Positions 51,082 to 59,581 of a DNA stretch of 64,000 nucleotides are shown here, piece by piece. Source of the DNA: Actinoplanes couchii (GTDB lineage Bacteria; Actinomycetota; Actinomycetes; Mycobacteriales; Micromonosporaceae); assembly GCF_016862075.1 (NCBI RefSeq), contig NZ_BOMG01000086.1, forward strand, positions 117,526-181,525, given 5' to 3'. The translations under genes and the position numbers were made by a program. The notes under the pieces are model-generated. The model worked only from the letters and a program-made list of their open reading frames with translations, was not told the DNA's origin and did not search any database. How positions within the stretch are numbered: position 1 is the first letter of the stretch; the number at the start of each line of letters is the position of its first letter.

Positions 51082-52821
51082 GTGAACGGCGGCCTGTACC
51101 GCAGCACACACGCGGCACCGGACGGTGAGCCCGCGGAGCAGGAGGGCGTCACGGTCATGTCCGTGGACGGTCCCGAAACCCCGGGACAACCCGACGAACA
51201 ACAGAGCAGCGGCGGCGGTACGGCCGGGCAGAGCGCGATCATGGCGATCGGCAGTCTGGTCAGCCGGCTGATCGGTTTCGTCCGCAACGCGCTGATCGGC
51301 ATGGTCCTCGGCCAGGCCGTCGGTGACGCCTACACCGGCGCCCAGTTCCTCCCCGGCCAGATCTACGAGCTGCTGCTCGGCGGTGTCCTGTCCAGCGTGC
51401 TGATCCCGCTGCTGGTCCGGCGGCGCAAGACCGACGAGGACGGCGGCCAGGAGTTCACCCAGCGCCTGCTCTCGTTCGCTGTGATCATGCTCGGTGTGGC
51501 CACCCTGCTGGTGGTCCTGGCCGCGCCGTTGATCACGGCGATCCAGACCAGCAGCGACGACACTCCGCTGGAGTTCCGGAGCCTGGTCACCTCGTTCGCG
51601 TACCTGATCCTGCCGATCATCTTCTTCACCGGCCTGTCCGCGCTGATCGCCGCGGTGCTGAACGTGCGCGGCCACTTCGCCGCGCCGATGTGGGCGCCGA
51701 TCCTGAACAACCTCGTGGTCATCGCGGTGTGCGGGGTCTTCCTGGTGGTCTTCGGCACCGACAAGGAGCTGACCCCGGCGAACATCACCACCGGCGAGAT
51801 CGCCCTGATCGGCGGCGGCACCCTGCTCGGCATGGTGGTGCAGGCGATCGGCCTGCTCCCGGCCCTGCGCAAGGTCGGTTTCCGGTGGGCCTGGAAGTGG
51901 AGCCCGCGGCAGCTCGGCCTGGGCGAGATCGGCAGCCTGGCCGGCTGGATGCTCTGTTACGTCGGCGCCAACCAACTCGCCGTCTTCGCCCTGGTCCGCG
52001 CGCTGAACAGCGCCGGCGGCGAGAACAACCCGGGCGCTCTGGCCTTCAACAACGTCTTCCTGCTGATGATGATGGCGCACGGCATCATCGGTGTCTCGGT
52101 GATCACCGCCCTGCTGCCGAAGATGAGCGCGGCCGCCGCCGACGGCCGCCTCTCCGAGATCAGCGACGACCTGAACCGCGGGATCAAGCTGGTGTCCGCG
52201 GCCCTGGCCCCGATCGTGGTGGTCTACGCGGTGCTGAGCGGGCCGATCGCGGTCTTCCTGTTCCAGGGTGGCCGGATCACCAACGGCGACGCGCTGGCCA
52301 TGGGGCAGGTGCTGACGGTGGCCGCGTTCGCGGTGCTGCCGCTGTCGATCAGCTTCCTCTGCACCAACGCGTTCTACGCGCTGCAGGGCAACAAGACGGC
52401 CGCGCTGATCAACCTGCCGGTGGTCGGGGTCCGGATCGCCGGCTACTTCGTGCTCGCCGCGGTCCTGAACGAATCCCTGGTCGCCGCCGGCATGACCGCG
52501 GCCAACGGCATCTCCTACCTGGTGTCCGCGCTGATCTCGCTGGCCGTGCTGCGGCGCCGGATCGGCCGGCTGCACCTGGGTTCGGTGCTGGTGGGGCTGC
52601 TCAAGGTGGCGTTCGCCGCCGCGGTCGCGGGCGGGGTGGCCTACCTGGTGGTCCGGTTGCTCCCGGGTTCGGGCGCGCCGGACGGCCGGATCGAGGCGAT
52701 CACCCAGATCGCGGTCGGCGGCGTGGTGATCCTGATCGCCTACCTGGGAACCGCCCTGCTGTTGCGGGTCCAGGAGGTCAGTCAGGTCGTCGGGATGGTG
52801 CGCCGGAAGATCGGCCGCTGA
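51082..52821 (+). CDS. murJ: Lipid II flippase MurJ (MviN)
   Basis: A 579-residue MOP-superfamily transporter with about 14 membrane helices, carrying lipid II across the membrane for peptidoglycan synthesis. GTG 51082 has GGAGG 4 bases upstream. The N-terminal 70 residues are a disordered cytoplasmic extension, then the conserved start AIMAIGSLVSRLIGFVRNALIG, and the GAQFLPGQIYELLLGGVLSSVLIPLL region that lines the cavity. In M. tuberculosis the same protein is fused to a pseudokinase; here that part is a separate downstream gene. Confidence 0.95.
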   Translation: MNGGLYRSTHAAPDGEPAEQEGVTVMSVDGPETPGQPDEQQSSGGGTAGQSAIMAIGSLVSRLIGFVRNALIGMVLGQAVGDAYTGAQFLPGQIYELLLGGVLSSVLIPLLVRRRKTDEDGGQEFTQRLLSFAVIMLGVATLLVVLAAPLITAIQTSSDDTPLEFRSLVTSFAYLILPIIFFTGLSALIAAVLNVRGHFAAPMWAPILNNLVVIAVCGVFLVVFGTDKELTPANITTGEIALIGGGTLLGMVVQAIGLLPALRKVGFRWAWKWSPRQLGLGEIGSLAGWMLCYVGANQLAVFALVRALNSAGGENNPGALAFNNVFLLMMMAHGIIGVSVITALLPKMSAAAADGRLSEISDDLNRGIKLVSAALAPIVVVYAVLSGPIAVFLFQGGRITNGDALAMGQVLTVAAFAVLPLSISFLCTNAFYALQGNKTAALINLPVVGVRIAGYFVLAAVLNESLVAAGMTAANGISYLVSALISLAVLRRRIGRLHLGSVLVGLLKVAFAAAVAGGVAYLVVRLLPGSGAPDGRIEAITQIAVGGVVILIAYLGTALLLRVQEVSQVVGMVRRKIGR

Positions 52822-53054
52822 TCTGCGGAGCAACCGTCCTGAACAGGTGATTCCGGACGTTGCTCACACCGTTTCGCCCGGTTCGCCGGGTTGTCCACTG
52901 CTGCCGCGCCGGGGGGACGACCTGCCGGAGCATGGCCCCGTGCGGGTATGGTCGGTGTCGTCATGTACGCGGGAACATCGTTCCATGTGCGGAGACCTGC
53001 GTGCCGAGTCGCGGCACCCGGGGACACAAAGAATGCACCACCTAGGGAGGACTG

Positions 53055-54614
53055 GTGACCCAGGTCGGCGAAGGCCACGAGACCGCGGCCGACGAGGCCG
53101 GACCGGTCTTGACCTTCGGTGCACCCACCGCCGGTGAGATCCTTGCCGAGCGCTACCAGCTGGAAGAGCACGTCAACAATGACAGTGCGGGCCGGCAGGT
53201 GTGGCGAGGCATCGATGTGATCCTCCGGCGAGCGGTCGCCGTGGTGCTCCGGCACCCGGGCGGTGACTCAGCCACCGAGATGCTTCAGGCCGCGGTCGCC
53301 GCGAGCCGGGTGATCCACCCCAACCTGGTCGGCGTCTACGACGCGATCGACGAGGAGCAACGGGCCTATGTGGTCCGGGAGTGGGTCGACGGCGAGTCGC
53401 TGCGGGATCTGATCGCCGCCAACGGTCCGCTGGACCCGGCGCGGGCGATCGCCATCGCACACTCGGTGGCCGACGCGCTCACCGCTGTGCACGCCACCGG
53501 CATGGTGCACGGCAACGTGCACCCGGGCAGTGTGCTGATCGCCGACGACGGCCGGGTGGTCCTGGCCGACGCGCGCGCCGACTCGTCCGACACGGTCGAG
53601 GGCGACGTCCGCGCGGTCGGCGGCCTCCTCTACTTCGCGCTCACCAGCCACTGGCCGCACTCCGAGGTGCGCGAGTCCGCACTGACCGACGCGGTCCGTG
53701 ACGCCGACGGCAACCCGGCCGCCCCGCGGTCGAGCCGGCCCGGTGTCCCGGCGTACCTCGACGATCTGACCATGGACCTGCTCGACCGCCGGGTCGCGGC
53801 GCCGGCCTCCGACGCGCTGACCGCCGAGCTGGGCCGGTTGGACGCGGCGGCCGCCGCCGAGGACGACGAGTTCGAGGACGTCGGCCCGCTCCGCTTCATG
53901 CAGAGCGGTGGTTCGACGTCGAGCGAGCCGTCCAAGACCGCACCGAAGATCCTGATCGGGGTCGGCGCGCTGATCGTGATCGCGATCGTCGGCCTGGTCT
54001 TCGGCATCCGCGCGATCACCGGCACCAGCAGCAGCGACGGGACGAACACCGCCGGCGGGGACACCTCGGCCCAGACGCCCACCGGTGACGGTGGCGAGCC
54101 GGTCACCCCGCTGCCCGAGCCGAAGAAGCTCGAGCTCACCGCCGACATGGTCCGGCTGGTCGACGCGCCGCCCGGCGACCGCACCGACGCCGACGAGGCG
54201 AAGCTGACCGTCGACGGCGACATGGACACCGGCTGGTCCACGCAGACCTTCAAGGGCGCACCGAACTTCGGCAACACGAAGGAGGGCATGGGCATCCTGA
54301 TCAACCTGGGTGAGGCCCGTGCGCTCTCCGAGGTGCGGGTGTTCACGTCGGTGCCGGGTGTGACGATGGACGTCCGGACCGGCACGTCGGACCCGGGCAA
54401 CAGCTCCAAGGGCGACAAGCAGCTGCTCAAGGACTACAAGTCGCTCTCCGACGAGAAGCCGGAGAAGAGCACCGGCAACAAGTGGTTCTACAGCGTCTCC
54501 GACTCGAACACGAAGTACCAGTACGTGCTGGTCTTCCTGACCGAGCTGCCGCAGAGCGAAGAGGGCAGCGGCTACAAGGTCACCGTCAACGAGATCGAGC
54601 TGTACGGATACTGA
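53055..54614 (+). CDS. Membrane pseudokinase (MviN C-terminal-like)
   Basis: A 519-residue protein from GTG 53055 (GGGAGG 4 bases upstream). The kinase-like domain (about 30-275) is degenerate: the HRD motif reads His152-Gly-Asn154, DFG reads Ala171-Asp-Ala173, and the VAIK lysine is lost (AVVLRHP). A membrane helix (about 298-320) leads to an exported Thr/Gly linker and a discoidin-like beta domain (about 360-519). This equals the second half of mycobacterial MviN (Rv3910), whose pseudokinase, once phosphorylated, binds the FHA protein FhaA. It probably regulates MurJ, encoded just upstream. Confidence 0.9.
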   Translation: MTQVGEGHETAADEAGPVLTFGAPTAGEILAERYQLEEHVNNDSAGRQVWRGIDVILRRAVAVVLRHPGGDSATEMLQAAVAASRVIHPNLVGVYDAIDEEQRAYVVREWVDGESLRDLIAANGPLDPARAIAIAHSVADALTAVHATGMVHGNVHPGSVLIADDGRVVLADARADSSDTVEGDVRAVGGLLYFALTSHWPHSEVRESALTDAVRDADGNPAAPRSSRPGVPAYLDDLTMDLLDRRVAAPASDALTAELGRLDAAAAAEDDEFEDVGPLRFMQSGGSTSSEPSKTAPKILIGVGALIVIAIVGLVFGIRAITGTSSSDGTNTAGGDTSAQTPTGDGGEPVTPLPEPKKLELTADMVRLVDAPPGDRTDADEAKLTVDGDMDTGWSTQTFKGAPNFGNTKEGMGILINLGEARALSEVRVFTSVPGVTMDVRTGTSDPGNSSKGDKQLLKDYKSLSDEKPEKSTGNKWFYSVSDSNTKYQYVLVFLTELPQSEEGSGYKVTVNEIELYGY

Positions 54615-54639
54615 GACCTCGTCGGCTGCTCAGGTGCAC

Positions 54640-54645
54640 TAGATT
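54640..54645 (+). promoter_or_regulatory. -10 box of leaderless sigM
   Basis: TAGATT ends 6 bases before the GTG at 54652 and no ribosome binding site is present, so the transcript probably begins at the start codon. Confidence 0.4.
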
Positions 54646-54651
54646 GCTGAC

Positions 54652-55314
54652 GTGACTCTCCGCGATGGGCCACCCAGCTCGGCGCCGACTGACGTCGAGC
54701 TGGTCCGTGCCCATGTCGAGGGCGATCCGGACGCGTTCGCCGAGCTGGTCCGCAGGCACCGGGACCGGCTCTGGGCGGTGGCGCTGCGGACCGTCGGTGA
54801 CCGCGAGGAGGCCGCCGACGCGGTCCAGGACGCGCTTCTCAACGCGCACCGCAACGCGGCGAGATTCCGGGGCGACGCCGCGGTCACGACCTGGCTGCAC
54901 CGGATCGTGGTGAACGCCTGCCTGGACCGGATGCGCCGCCGGCAGGCCCACCCGACCGTGCCGCTGCCGGACGGCAACCGCGACGACGACCGCCCCACCG
55001 GCCCCGAGCCGGTCGCCCCCGCCCCGGACCAGGACACCGTGCTGGTGGTGCGGGACGCGCTGGCTGCGCTGCCGGCCGATCAGCGGGCCGCGATCGTGCT
55101 GGTGGACGTGCAGGGTTACGGGGTGGCCGAGGCGGCCGAGATCCTCGGCGTGGCGGAGGGCACGATCAAGAGCCGGTGCGCCCGCGGCCGCGCGCGGATG
55201 GCGATGACGCTGGGATATCTGCGCGGGAACCGAAACGACGGCGGGACCGTCTCATCCAGGTCGGAGGCGGCGGGTTCGCTGCCGAACGGGTCTGAGCGGA
55301 GGGAGCCGCGGTGA
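54652..55314 (+). CDS. sigM: ECF sigma factor SigM
   Basis: A 220-residue ECF sigma factor. Region 2 (about 14-85) has DPDAFAELVRRHRDRLW and the FRGDAAVTTWLHRIVVNACLD segment; region 4 (about 125-180) has LPADQRAAIVLVDVQGYGVAEAAEILGVAEGTIKSRCARGRARM. A disordered 30-residue tail ends the protein. The neighbours (murJ, pseudokinase, anti-sigma, trxBA) are those of sigM in Mycobacterium and Streptomyces. It directs a stress regulon under control of the membrane protein encoded next, which overlaps by 4 bases. Confidence 0.92.
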   Translation: MTLRDGPPSSAPTDVELVRAHVEGDPDAFAELVRRHRDRLWAVALRTVGDREEAADAVQDALLNAHRNAARFRGDAAVTTWLHRIVVNACLDRMRRRQAHPTVPLPDGNRDDDRPTGPEPVAPAPDQDTVLVVRDALAALPADQRAAIVLVDVQGYGVAEAAEILGVAEGTIKSRCARGRARMAMTLGYLRGNRNDGGTVSSRSEAAGSLPNGSERREPR

Positions 55315-56150
55315 CGGGCGCCGAGTTCGAGGGGGTCGACTTCGACCTGCTCGCCGACTTCGTCGGTGGCGCTCTGGACGGCACCCCCGACGGGCAGCGG
55401 GTGGCCACGCTGGTGGCCGAGGACCCGTCGTGGCGGGCCGCGTTCGAGGCGCTGGGGCCGGCGATGGCCGCGGTCGGCGGGGCGCTGGAGGCGTTCGAGC
55501 CGGAGCCGATGCCCGCTGATCTGGCGGACCGGCTGGACACGTTGCTGCGGACGGCGGAGACGCCGGTGGAGCCCGTTCCCGTCGTACCCACCAATGTCGT
55601 GGATCTGGAAAGCCGGCGCCGGGCCAGACGGTGGGCCGCGCCGCTCTCGGTGGCCGCCGCGGTGCTCGCGTTCGCGGGTTTCGGCGCCACCTGGTGGGTG
55701 TCGAACCAGTCGATGGACAACAGCGAGAGCACTGCCGCGGCGGGCAGCACGACCGCCGAGCAGGCCGGCGCGCTCCCGGCGTTCGCGGTGACCAGCTCCG
55801 GCACCGACTACACCGCGGCGACCCTGCCGGACGCCCCGATGAGCGAGACGCTGTCCACCGGCCTCGCCCTGCCGGACGAGAGCGCTCCGGCGGCGGCCGT
55901 GCCGAAGACTCCCGGGCTGAGCCGCCTGGAGGACCCGTCCGCGCTGGCGGCATGCGTCGATGCGATCACCGTGGCGAACAGCGGTGGGACGCTCGCGGTG
56001 GAGTCCGCGGACTTCGCCCGGTTCGACGGGACACCCGCGGTGGTCTTCCGGTTCAGTGCCGCCAACGGCGTCTGGGCTTGGGCGGTCGGCCCCGATTGTG
56101 GCTTGCCGGGTGCGGGCGCCGACACCCTCCAGAATCTCCCGGTACGCTGA
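55311..56150 (+). CDS. Putative anti-sigma factor for SigM
   Basis: A 279-residue single-pass membrane protein whose GTG overlaps the sigM stop (GTGA). The cytoplasmic part (about 1-105) is the likely sigma-binding domain; there is no HxxxCxxC zinc motif. One helix lies at about 107-128. The exported part is Ala/Ser/Thr-rich, with a small beta domain near the C-terminus (about 205-279) that includes two Cys residues. It occupies the place of Rv3912 (rsmA) in M. tuberculosis. It probably holds SigM at the membrane until signalled. Confidence 0.85.
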   Translation: MTGAEFEGVDFDLLADFVGGALDGTPDGQRVATLVAEDPSWRAAFEALGPAMAAVGGALEAFEPEPMPADLADRLDTLLRTAETPVEPVPVVPTNVVDLESRRRARRWAAPLSVAAAVLAFAGFGATWWVSNQSMDNSESTAAAGSTTAEQAGALPAFAVTSSGTDYTAATLPDAPMSETLSTGLALPDESAPAAAVPKTPGLSRLEDPSALAACVDAITVANSGGTLAVESADFARFDGTPAVVFRFSAANGVWAWAVGPDCGLPGAGADTLQNLPVR

Positions 56151-56176
56151 CCGCATTCCCCGCGTGAGGTCGGACA

Positions 56177-56190
56177 CCAGCGTGCGCTGG
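56177..56190. promoter_or_regulatory. Palindrome abutting trxB -35 box
   Basis: CCAGCG-TG-CGCTGG is a perfect inverted repeat ending one base before the GGAAT of the trxB promoter. It may be an additional operator. Confidence 0.35.
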
Positions 56191-56216
56191 GGAATGGCGA
56201 ATGCCAGTACGACGTT
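56191..56216 (+). promoter_or_regulatory. SigR-type promoter of trxBA
   Basis: GGAAT (56191-56195), 18 bases, GTT (56214-56216): an exact match to the SigR/SigH consensus of actinobacteria, used for thiol-oxidative stress genes. It is 59 bases upstream of the trxB start. Confidence 0.75.
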
Positions 56217-56274
56217 CTAGCGTGCAGTGTCGCCGGCCTATTCGTCCGGCGGAAAACAGACTGAGGAGTCGGCA

Positions 56275-57234
56275 GTGGACGAGGTCCGCAATCTGATCAT
56301 CATCGGTTCCGGACCGTCGGGCTACACCGCGGCGTTGTACGCGGCCCGGGCCGAGCTCAAACCCCTGGTGATCGAGGGCGTGCAGTCCGGTGGCGCGCTG
56401 ATGACCACCACCGAGGTGGAGAACTTCCCGGGTCACCGCGACGGGATCATGGGTCCCGAGCTGATGGACAACATGCGGGCCCAGGCGGAGAAGTTCGGCG
56501 CCGAGTTCCTGACCGACGACGTCACCCGCGTCGAGCTGGGTGACAAGCCGACCGAGGCCGGCACCGAGGGCCTGAAGACGGTGTGGGTCGGTGAGCAGCA
56601 GTTCTTCGCCCGCGCCGTGATCCTGGCGACCGGTTCCGCGTGGCGCCCGATCGGCGTGCCCGGCGAGCAGGAGCTGCTCGGCCACGGTGTGTCGGCGTGT
56701 GCCACCTGTGACGGCTTCTTCTTCCGCAACCAGCACATCGTGGTGGTCGGCGGCGGCGACTCGGCGATGGAGGAGGCCACGTTCCTCACCCGGTTCGCCG
56801 AGACCGTGACGATCGTGCACCGCCGCGACAGCTTCCGGGCCAGCAAGGTCATGCAGAAGCGCGCCCTGGACAACCCGAAGATCAAGGTCGAGTGGAACTC
56901 GACCGTCGAGGAGATCATCGGCACCGACGGCAAGGTCACCGGTGTCCGCCTCAAGGACGTGAACTCCGGCGAGACCAAGAACCTCGACGTGACCGGCGTC
57001 TTCGTGGCGATCGGTCACGACCCGCGCAGCGAGCTGTTCAAGGGCCAGGTCGAGCTGGACGACGAGGGCTACGTGAAGGTCGACGCGCCCAGCACCCGGA
57101 CCAACGTGCCCGGCGTGTTCGCCGCCGGCGACCTGGTCGACCACACATACCGGCAGGCCATCACCGCGTCCGGCACCGGCTGTTCCGCGGCGCTGGACGC
57201 CGAGCGCTTCATCGCTTCATTCGTAGAGCTGTAA
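56275..57234 (+). CDS. trxB: Thioredoxin reductase
   Basis: A 319-residue flavoprotein from GTG 56275, with GAGGAG 7 bases upstream; the GTG at 56227 lies too close to the promoter. FAD motif GSGPSGYTAA at the N-terminus, redox-active CATC (in SACATCDGFF), NADPH motif GGGDSAMEEA, and the C-terminal FAD motif GVFAAGDLVDHTYRQAITASGTGC. It reduces thioredoxin with NADPH in the cytosol. It forms an operon with trxA (16-base gap) under a SigR-type promoter. Confidence 0.97.
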   Translation: MDEVRNLIIIGSGPSGYTAALYAARAELKPLVIEGVQSGGALMTTTEVENFPGHRDGIMGPELMDNMRAQAEKFGAEFLTDDVTRVELGDKPTEAGTEGLKTVWVGEQQFFARAVILATGSAWRPIGVPGEQELLGHGVSACATCDGFFFRNQHIVVVGGGDSAMEEATFLTRFAETVTIVHRRDSFRASKVMQKRALDNPKIKVEWNSTVEEIIGTDGKVTGVRLKDVNSGETKNLDVTGVFVAIGHDPRSELFKGQVELDDEGYVKVDAPSTRTNVPGVFAAGDLVDHTYRQAITASGTGCSAALDAERFIASFVEL

Positions 57235-57250
57235 GACCCGGGAGGTCCCA

Positions 57251-57574
57251 GTGGCAGGAACCAAGGTCGTCACCGACAAGACGTTCGACAGTGACGTGCT
57301 CCGCTCCGACAAGCCGGTGCTGGTGGACTTCTGGGCCGAGTGGTGCGTGCCCTGCAAGAAGGTCGACCCGCTGCTCGCCGAGATCGCCGCGGAGATGGGC
57401 GACAAGCTGGAGATCGTCAAGGTCAACATCGACGAGAACCCGCAGATCGCCATGCAGTACCAGGTGATGTCGGTACCGACGCTGACCATCTTCAAGGACG
57501 GCGAGCGGGTCAACTCGATCGCCGGTGCCAAGCCGAAGAGCTTCCTGGTCAACTTCATCGAGTCGTCTCTCTGA
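57251..57574 (+). CDS. trxA: Thioredoxin
   Basis: A 107-residue thioredoxin, GTG start with GGGAGG before it. The active site reads WCVPC rather than the usual WCGPC; this middle residue affects redox potential. The cis-Pro segment is SVPTLTIFKDG and the length is standard. It is reduced by the enzyme encoded just upstream and supplies electrons to ribonucleotide reductase, peroxiredoxins and other thiol proteins. Confidence 0.96.
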   Translation: MAGTKVVTDKTFDSDVLRSDKPVLVDFWAEWCVPCKKVDPLLAEIAAEMGDKLEIVKVNIDENPQIAMQYQVMSVPTLTIFKDGERVNSIAGAKPKSFLVNFIESSL

Positions 57575-57588
57575 TCAACTCAGGTCAC

Positions 57589-57620
57589 ACGCCCCGCGCC
57601 CCGGTTGGGTCGCGGGGCGT
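57589..57620 (+). terminator. Terminator of trxBA
   Basis: ACGCCCCGCG (57589-57598) and CGCGGGGCGT (57611-57620) form a perfect 10-bp stem with a 12-base loop, 15 bases after the trxA stop. Confidence 0.75.
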
Positions 57621-57662
57621 ACTGTCCTGGGGGTTGTGTCCTTTTCTGAAAAGGAGTCGTGA

Positions 57663-58814
57663 GTGCGGTCCATTCGACGGGGAGACACCGGCCCGGCCGT
57701 TGCGGAGATCAGGTCGATCCTGGTCGGTCTGGAGCTGCTCACCACCGCTGAGCCCGCCGTCTTCGACGACGCTCTGGAAGGCTCGGTCCGGGCGTTCCAG
57801 CAGAGCCGTGGTCTCGGCATCGACGGCATGGTCGGCGACGAGACCTGGGGTGCGCTGGACGCGGCCCGCTGGCGGCTCGGCTCCCGGACGCTCTTCCACT
57901 CGGTGCCGGACGCGCTCGTCGGCGAGGACGTGCGGGCGCTCCAGGAGCGCCTGCTGGAGATGGGGTACGACGCCGGTCGCCCCGACGCGGTCTACGGCGC
58001 CCGGACGGCCCGTGCGGTCGCCCAGTTCCAGCGTGAGGTCGGGCTCGTCCCGGACGGCTCGTGTGGCCCGCAGACCATGAAGGCGCTGCGCCGGCTCGGC
58101 CGCAAGGTCGTCGGCGGCCGTCCGCAGTGGCTGCGCGAGGCGGAGGCGTTCCGTCAGTCCGGCCCCAACCTGGTCGGCAAGACCATCATGATCGATCCCG
58201 GACACGGCGGCGGTGACGACACGGGTGTGGTGGTGCCCGACGGCCCGCTCCGGTGGAACGAGGCGGACCTGGTCTTCGACCTCGCCTCCCGGCTGGAGGG
58301 CCGGCTCTCCGCGGCCGGCATGCGGGTGCACCTGACCCGGGGCCCGTCACCGGCCGAGCCGATGAGCGGGGCCGAGCGGGCCGCCCTGGCCAACACACTC
58401 GGTGCCGATCTGCTGATCTCCCTGCACCTGGACGGGCACGAGTCCGCGTCGGCGGAGGGGGTCGCCACCTACCACTACGGCACCGGCAACGGGCTCAGCT
58501 CCACCGTCGGCGAGCGCCTGGCCAACCTGGTGCAGCGCGAGATCGTGGTGCGGACCGGGATGCACGACTGCCGTACCCACGCGAAGGGTTGGGACCTGCT
58601 GCGTCTCACCCGGATGCCGACGGTCCGGGTCGACCTCGGTTACCTGACGTCGAAGACCGACCGGGAGCGGCTGATCGACCCGCAGTCCCGGGAGCAGCTG
58701 GTCGAGGCGCTGCTGGCCGCCGTCCAGCGGATGTATTTCCCGGTCGAGCGCGACGTGCCGACCGGTTCGATCGACGTGCGCCAGCTCCGGCTAGCCCTCG
58801 CCGACAAGGGCTAG
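57663..58814 (+). CDS. cwlM: CwlM-like N-acetylmuramoyl-L-alanine amidase-fold protein
   Basis: A 383-residue protein from GTG 57663 (AGGAG 7 bases upstream). Two peptidoglycan-binding domains (about 5-68 and 85-147, each with the D-G-x-x-G-x-x-T pattern) precede an amidase_3 domain (about 175-360) with IMIDPGHGG, NEADLVF, ISLHLDGHE and a conserved Glu-free final region. There is no signal peptide, so it acts in the cytosol. In mycobacteria CwlM, when phosphorylated by PknB, activates MurA rather than cutting the wall; the same regulatory role is likely here. Its position next to trxA matches Rv3915. Confidence 0.92.
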   Translation: MRSIRRGDTGPAVAEIRSILVGLELLTTAEPAVFDDALEGSVRAFQQSRGLGIDGMVGDETWGALDAARWRLGSRTLFHSVPDALVGEDVRALQERLLEMGYDAGRPDAVYGARTARAVAQFQREVGLVPDGSCGPQTMKALRRLGRKVVGGRPQWLREAEAFRQSGPNLVGKTIMIDPGHGGGDDTGVVVPDGPLRWNEADLVFDLASRLEGRLSAAGMRVHLTRGPSPAEPMSGAERAALANTLGADLLISLHLDGHESASAEGVATYHYGTGNGLSSTVGERLANLVQREIVVRTGMHDCRTHAKGWDLLRLTRMPTVRVDLGYLTSKTDRERLIDPQSREQLVEALLAAVQRMYFPVERDVPTGSIDVRQLRLALADKG

Positions 58815-59473
58815 TTGTCGGCGGACCTGGTCGCCGTCACCGGGCGGACCGGGCGCAGCAGGGTCTCCGGGCTCATCGAGCCCAGCAGTTTCTCCAGCGC
58901 GTACTCGACGTCGGACTTCCAGGACAGGGCCGTCCGCAGCTCCAGCCGCAACCGCGGGTACCGGGGGTGCGGACGGACCGTCTTGAAGCCCACCGACAGA
59001 TAGAAGTCGACCGGGGCCAGACAGGCCGACGACTCGTCGGTCTCGTCCGGTTTGGCGTCGCCGAACGCCTCGATCGCCTTCACCCCGCGCTTCGTCAGAT
59101 CCCGGGCCACGCCCTGGACCAGCATCCGGCCCAGGCCGCCGCCGGCGAAGGCGGGCACCACCCGGGCCGTGGTCAGCAGGGCCGCGTCGGCACTCACCGG
59201 CGACGTCGGGAACGCCATCGACCGCGGCACGTAGGCGGGCGGCGCATACATCACGAACCCGGCCGGCATGCCGTCGACGTACGCCAGCTTGCCGCACGAG
59301 CCCCACTCCAGCAGCGTCTGGGAAACCCACGCCTCCTTCTCGAGACCGGGATCACCAGTCGCACACGCGCGCTCCGCGGAGACCGGATCGAGCTCCCAGT
59401 AGACGCACTGCCGACAAGGCCGGGGCAGGTCCTCGAGCGTGTCGAGGGTGAGATTGACCAGGCGTCGCGACAT
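58811..59473 (-). CDS. GNAT family N-acetyltransferase
   Basis: A 220-residue acetyltransferase. The acetyl-CoA binding segment is in VVPAFAGGGLGRMLVQGVARDL (about 105-126), preceded by a beta-bulge strand, and the C-terminal VDFYLSVGFKTVRPHPRYPRLRLEL strand-helix pattern is typical. The N-terminus has a conserved PRPCRQCVYWELDP motif with two Cys, common to an actinobacterial subgroup near parB. The substrate is unknown. Tail-to-tail 4-base overlap with cwlM. Confidence 0.9.
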   Translation of the reverse strand: MSRRLVNLTLDTLEDLPRPCRQCVYWELDPVSAERACATGDPGLEKEAWVSQTLLEWGSCGKLAYVDGMPAGFVMYAPPAYVPRSMAFPTSPVSADAALLTTARVVPAFAGGGLGRMLVQGVARDLTKRGVKAIEAFGDAKPDETDESSACLAPVDFYLSVGFKTVRPHPRYPRLRLELRTALSWKSDVEYALEKLLGSMSPETLLRPVRPVTATRSADN

Positions 59474-59581
59474 GCGGGACCCCTTGCAGCTCGGAACCGG
59501 AACTACCGAATCCTACGTCGGGACCACCATGAACGGGACCGGACTAGGATCGTTTCAGCCTGATCAGAAGAGGAGCATCGC

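Noticed and set aside
48670..52833. 1,387-residue minus-strand frame through pcnA and the region of murJ
   Set aside because: Only the last 474 codons match CCA nucleotidyltransferase. The upstream part is a shadow of murJ and the gene before it; the true start is ATG 50094.
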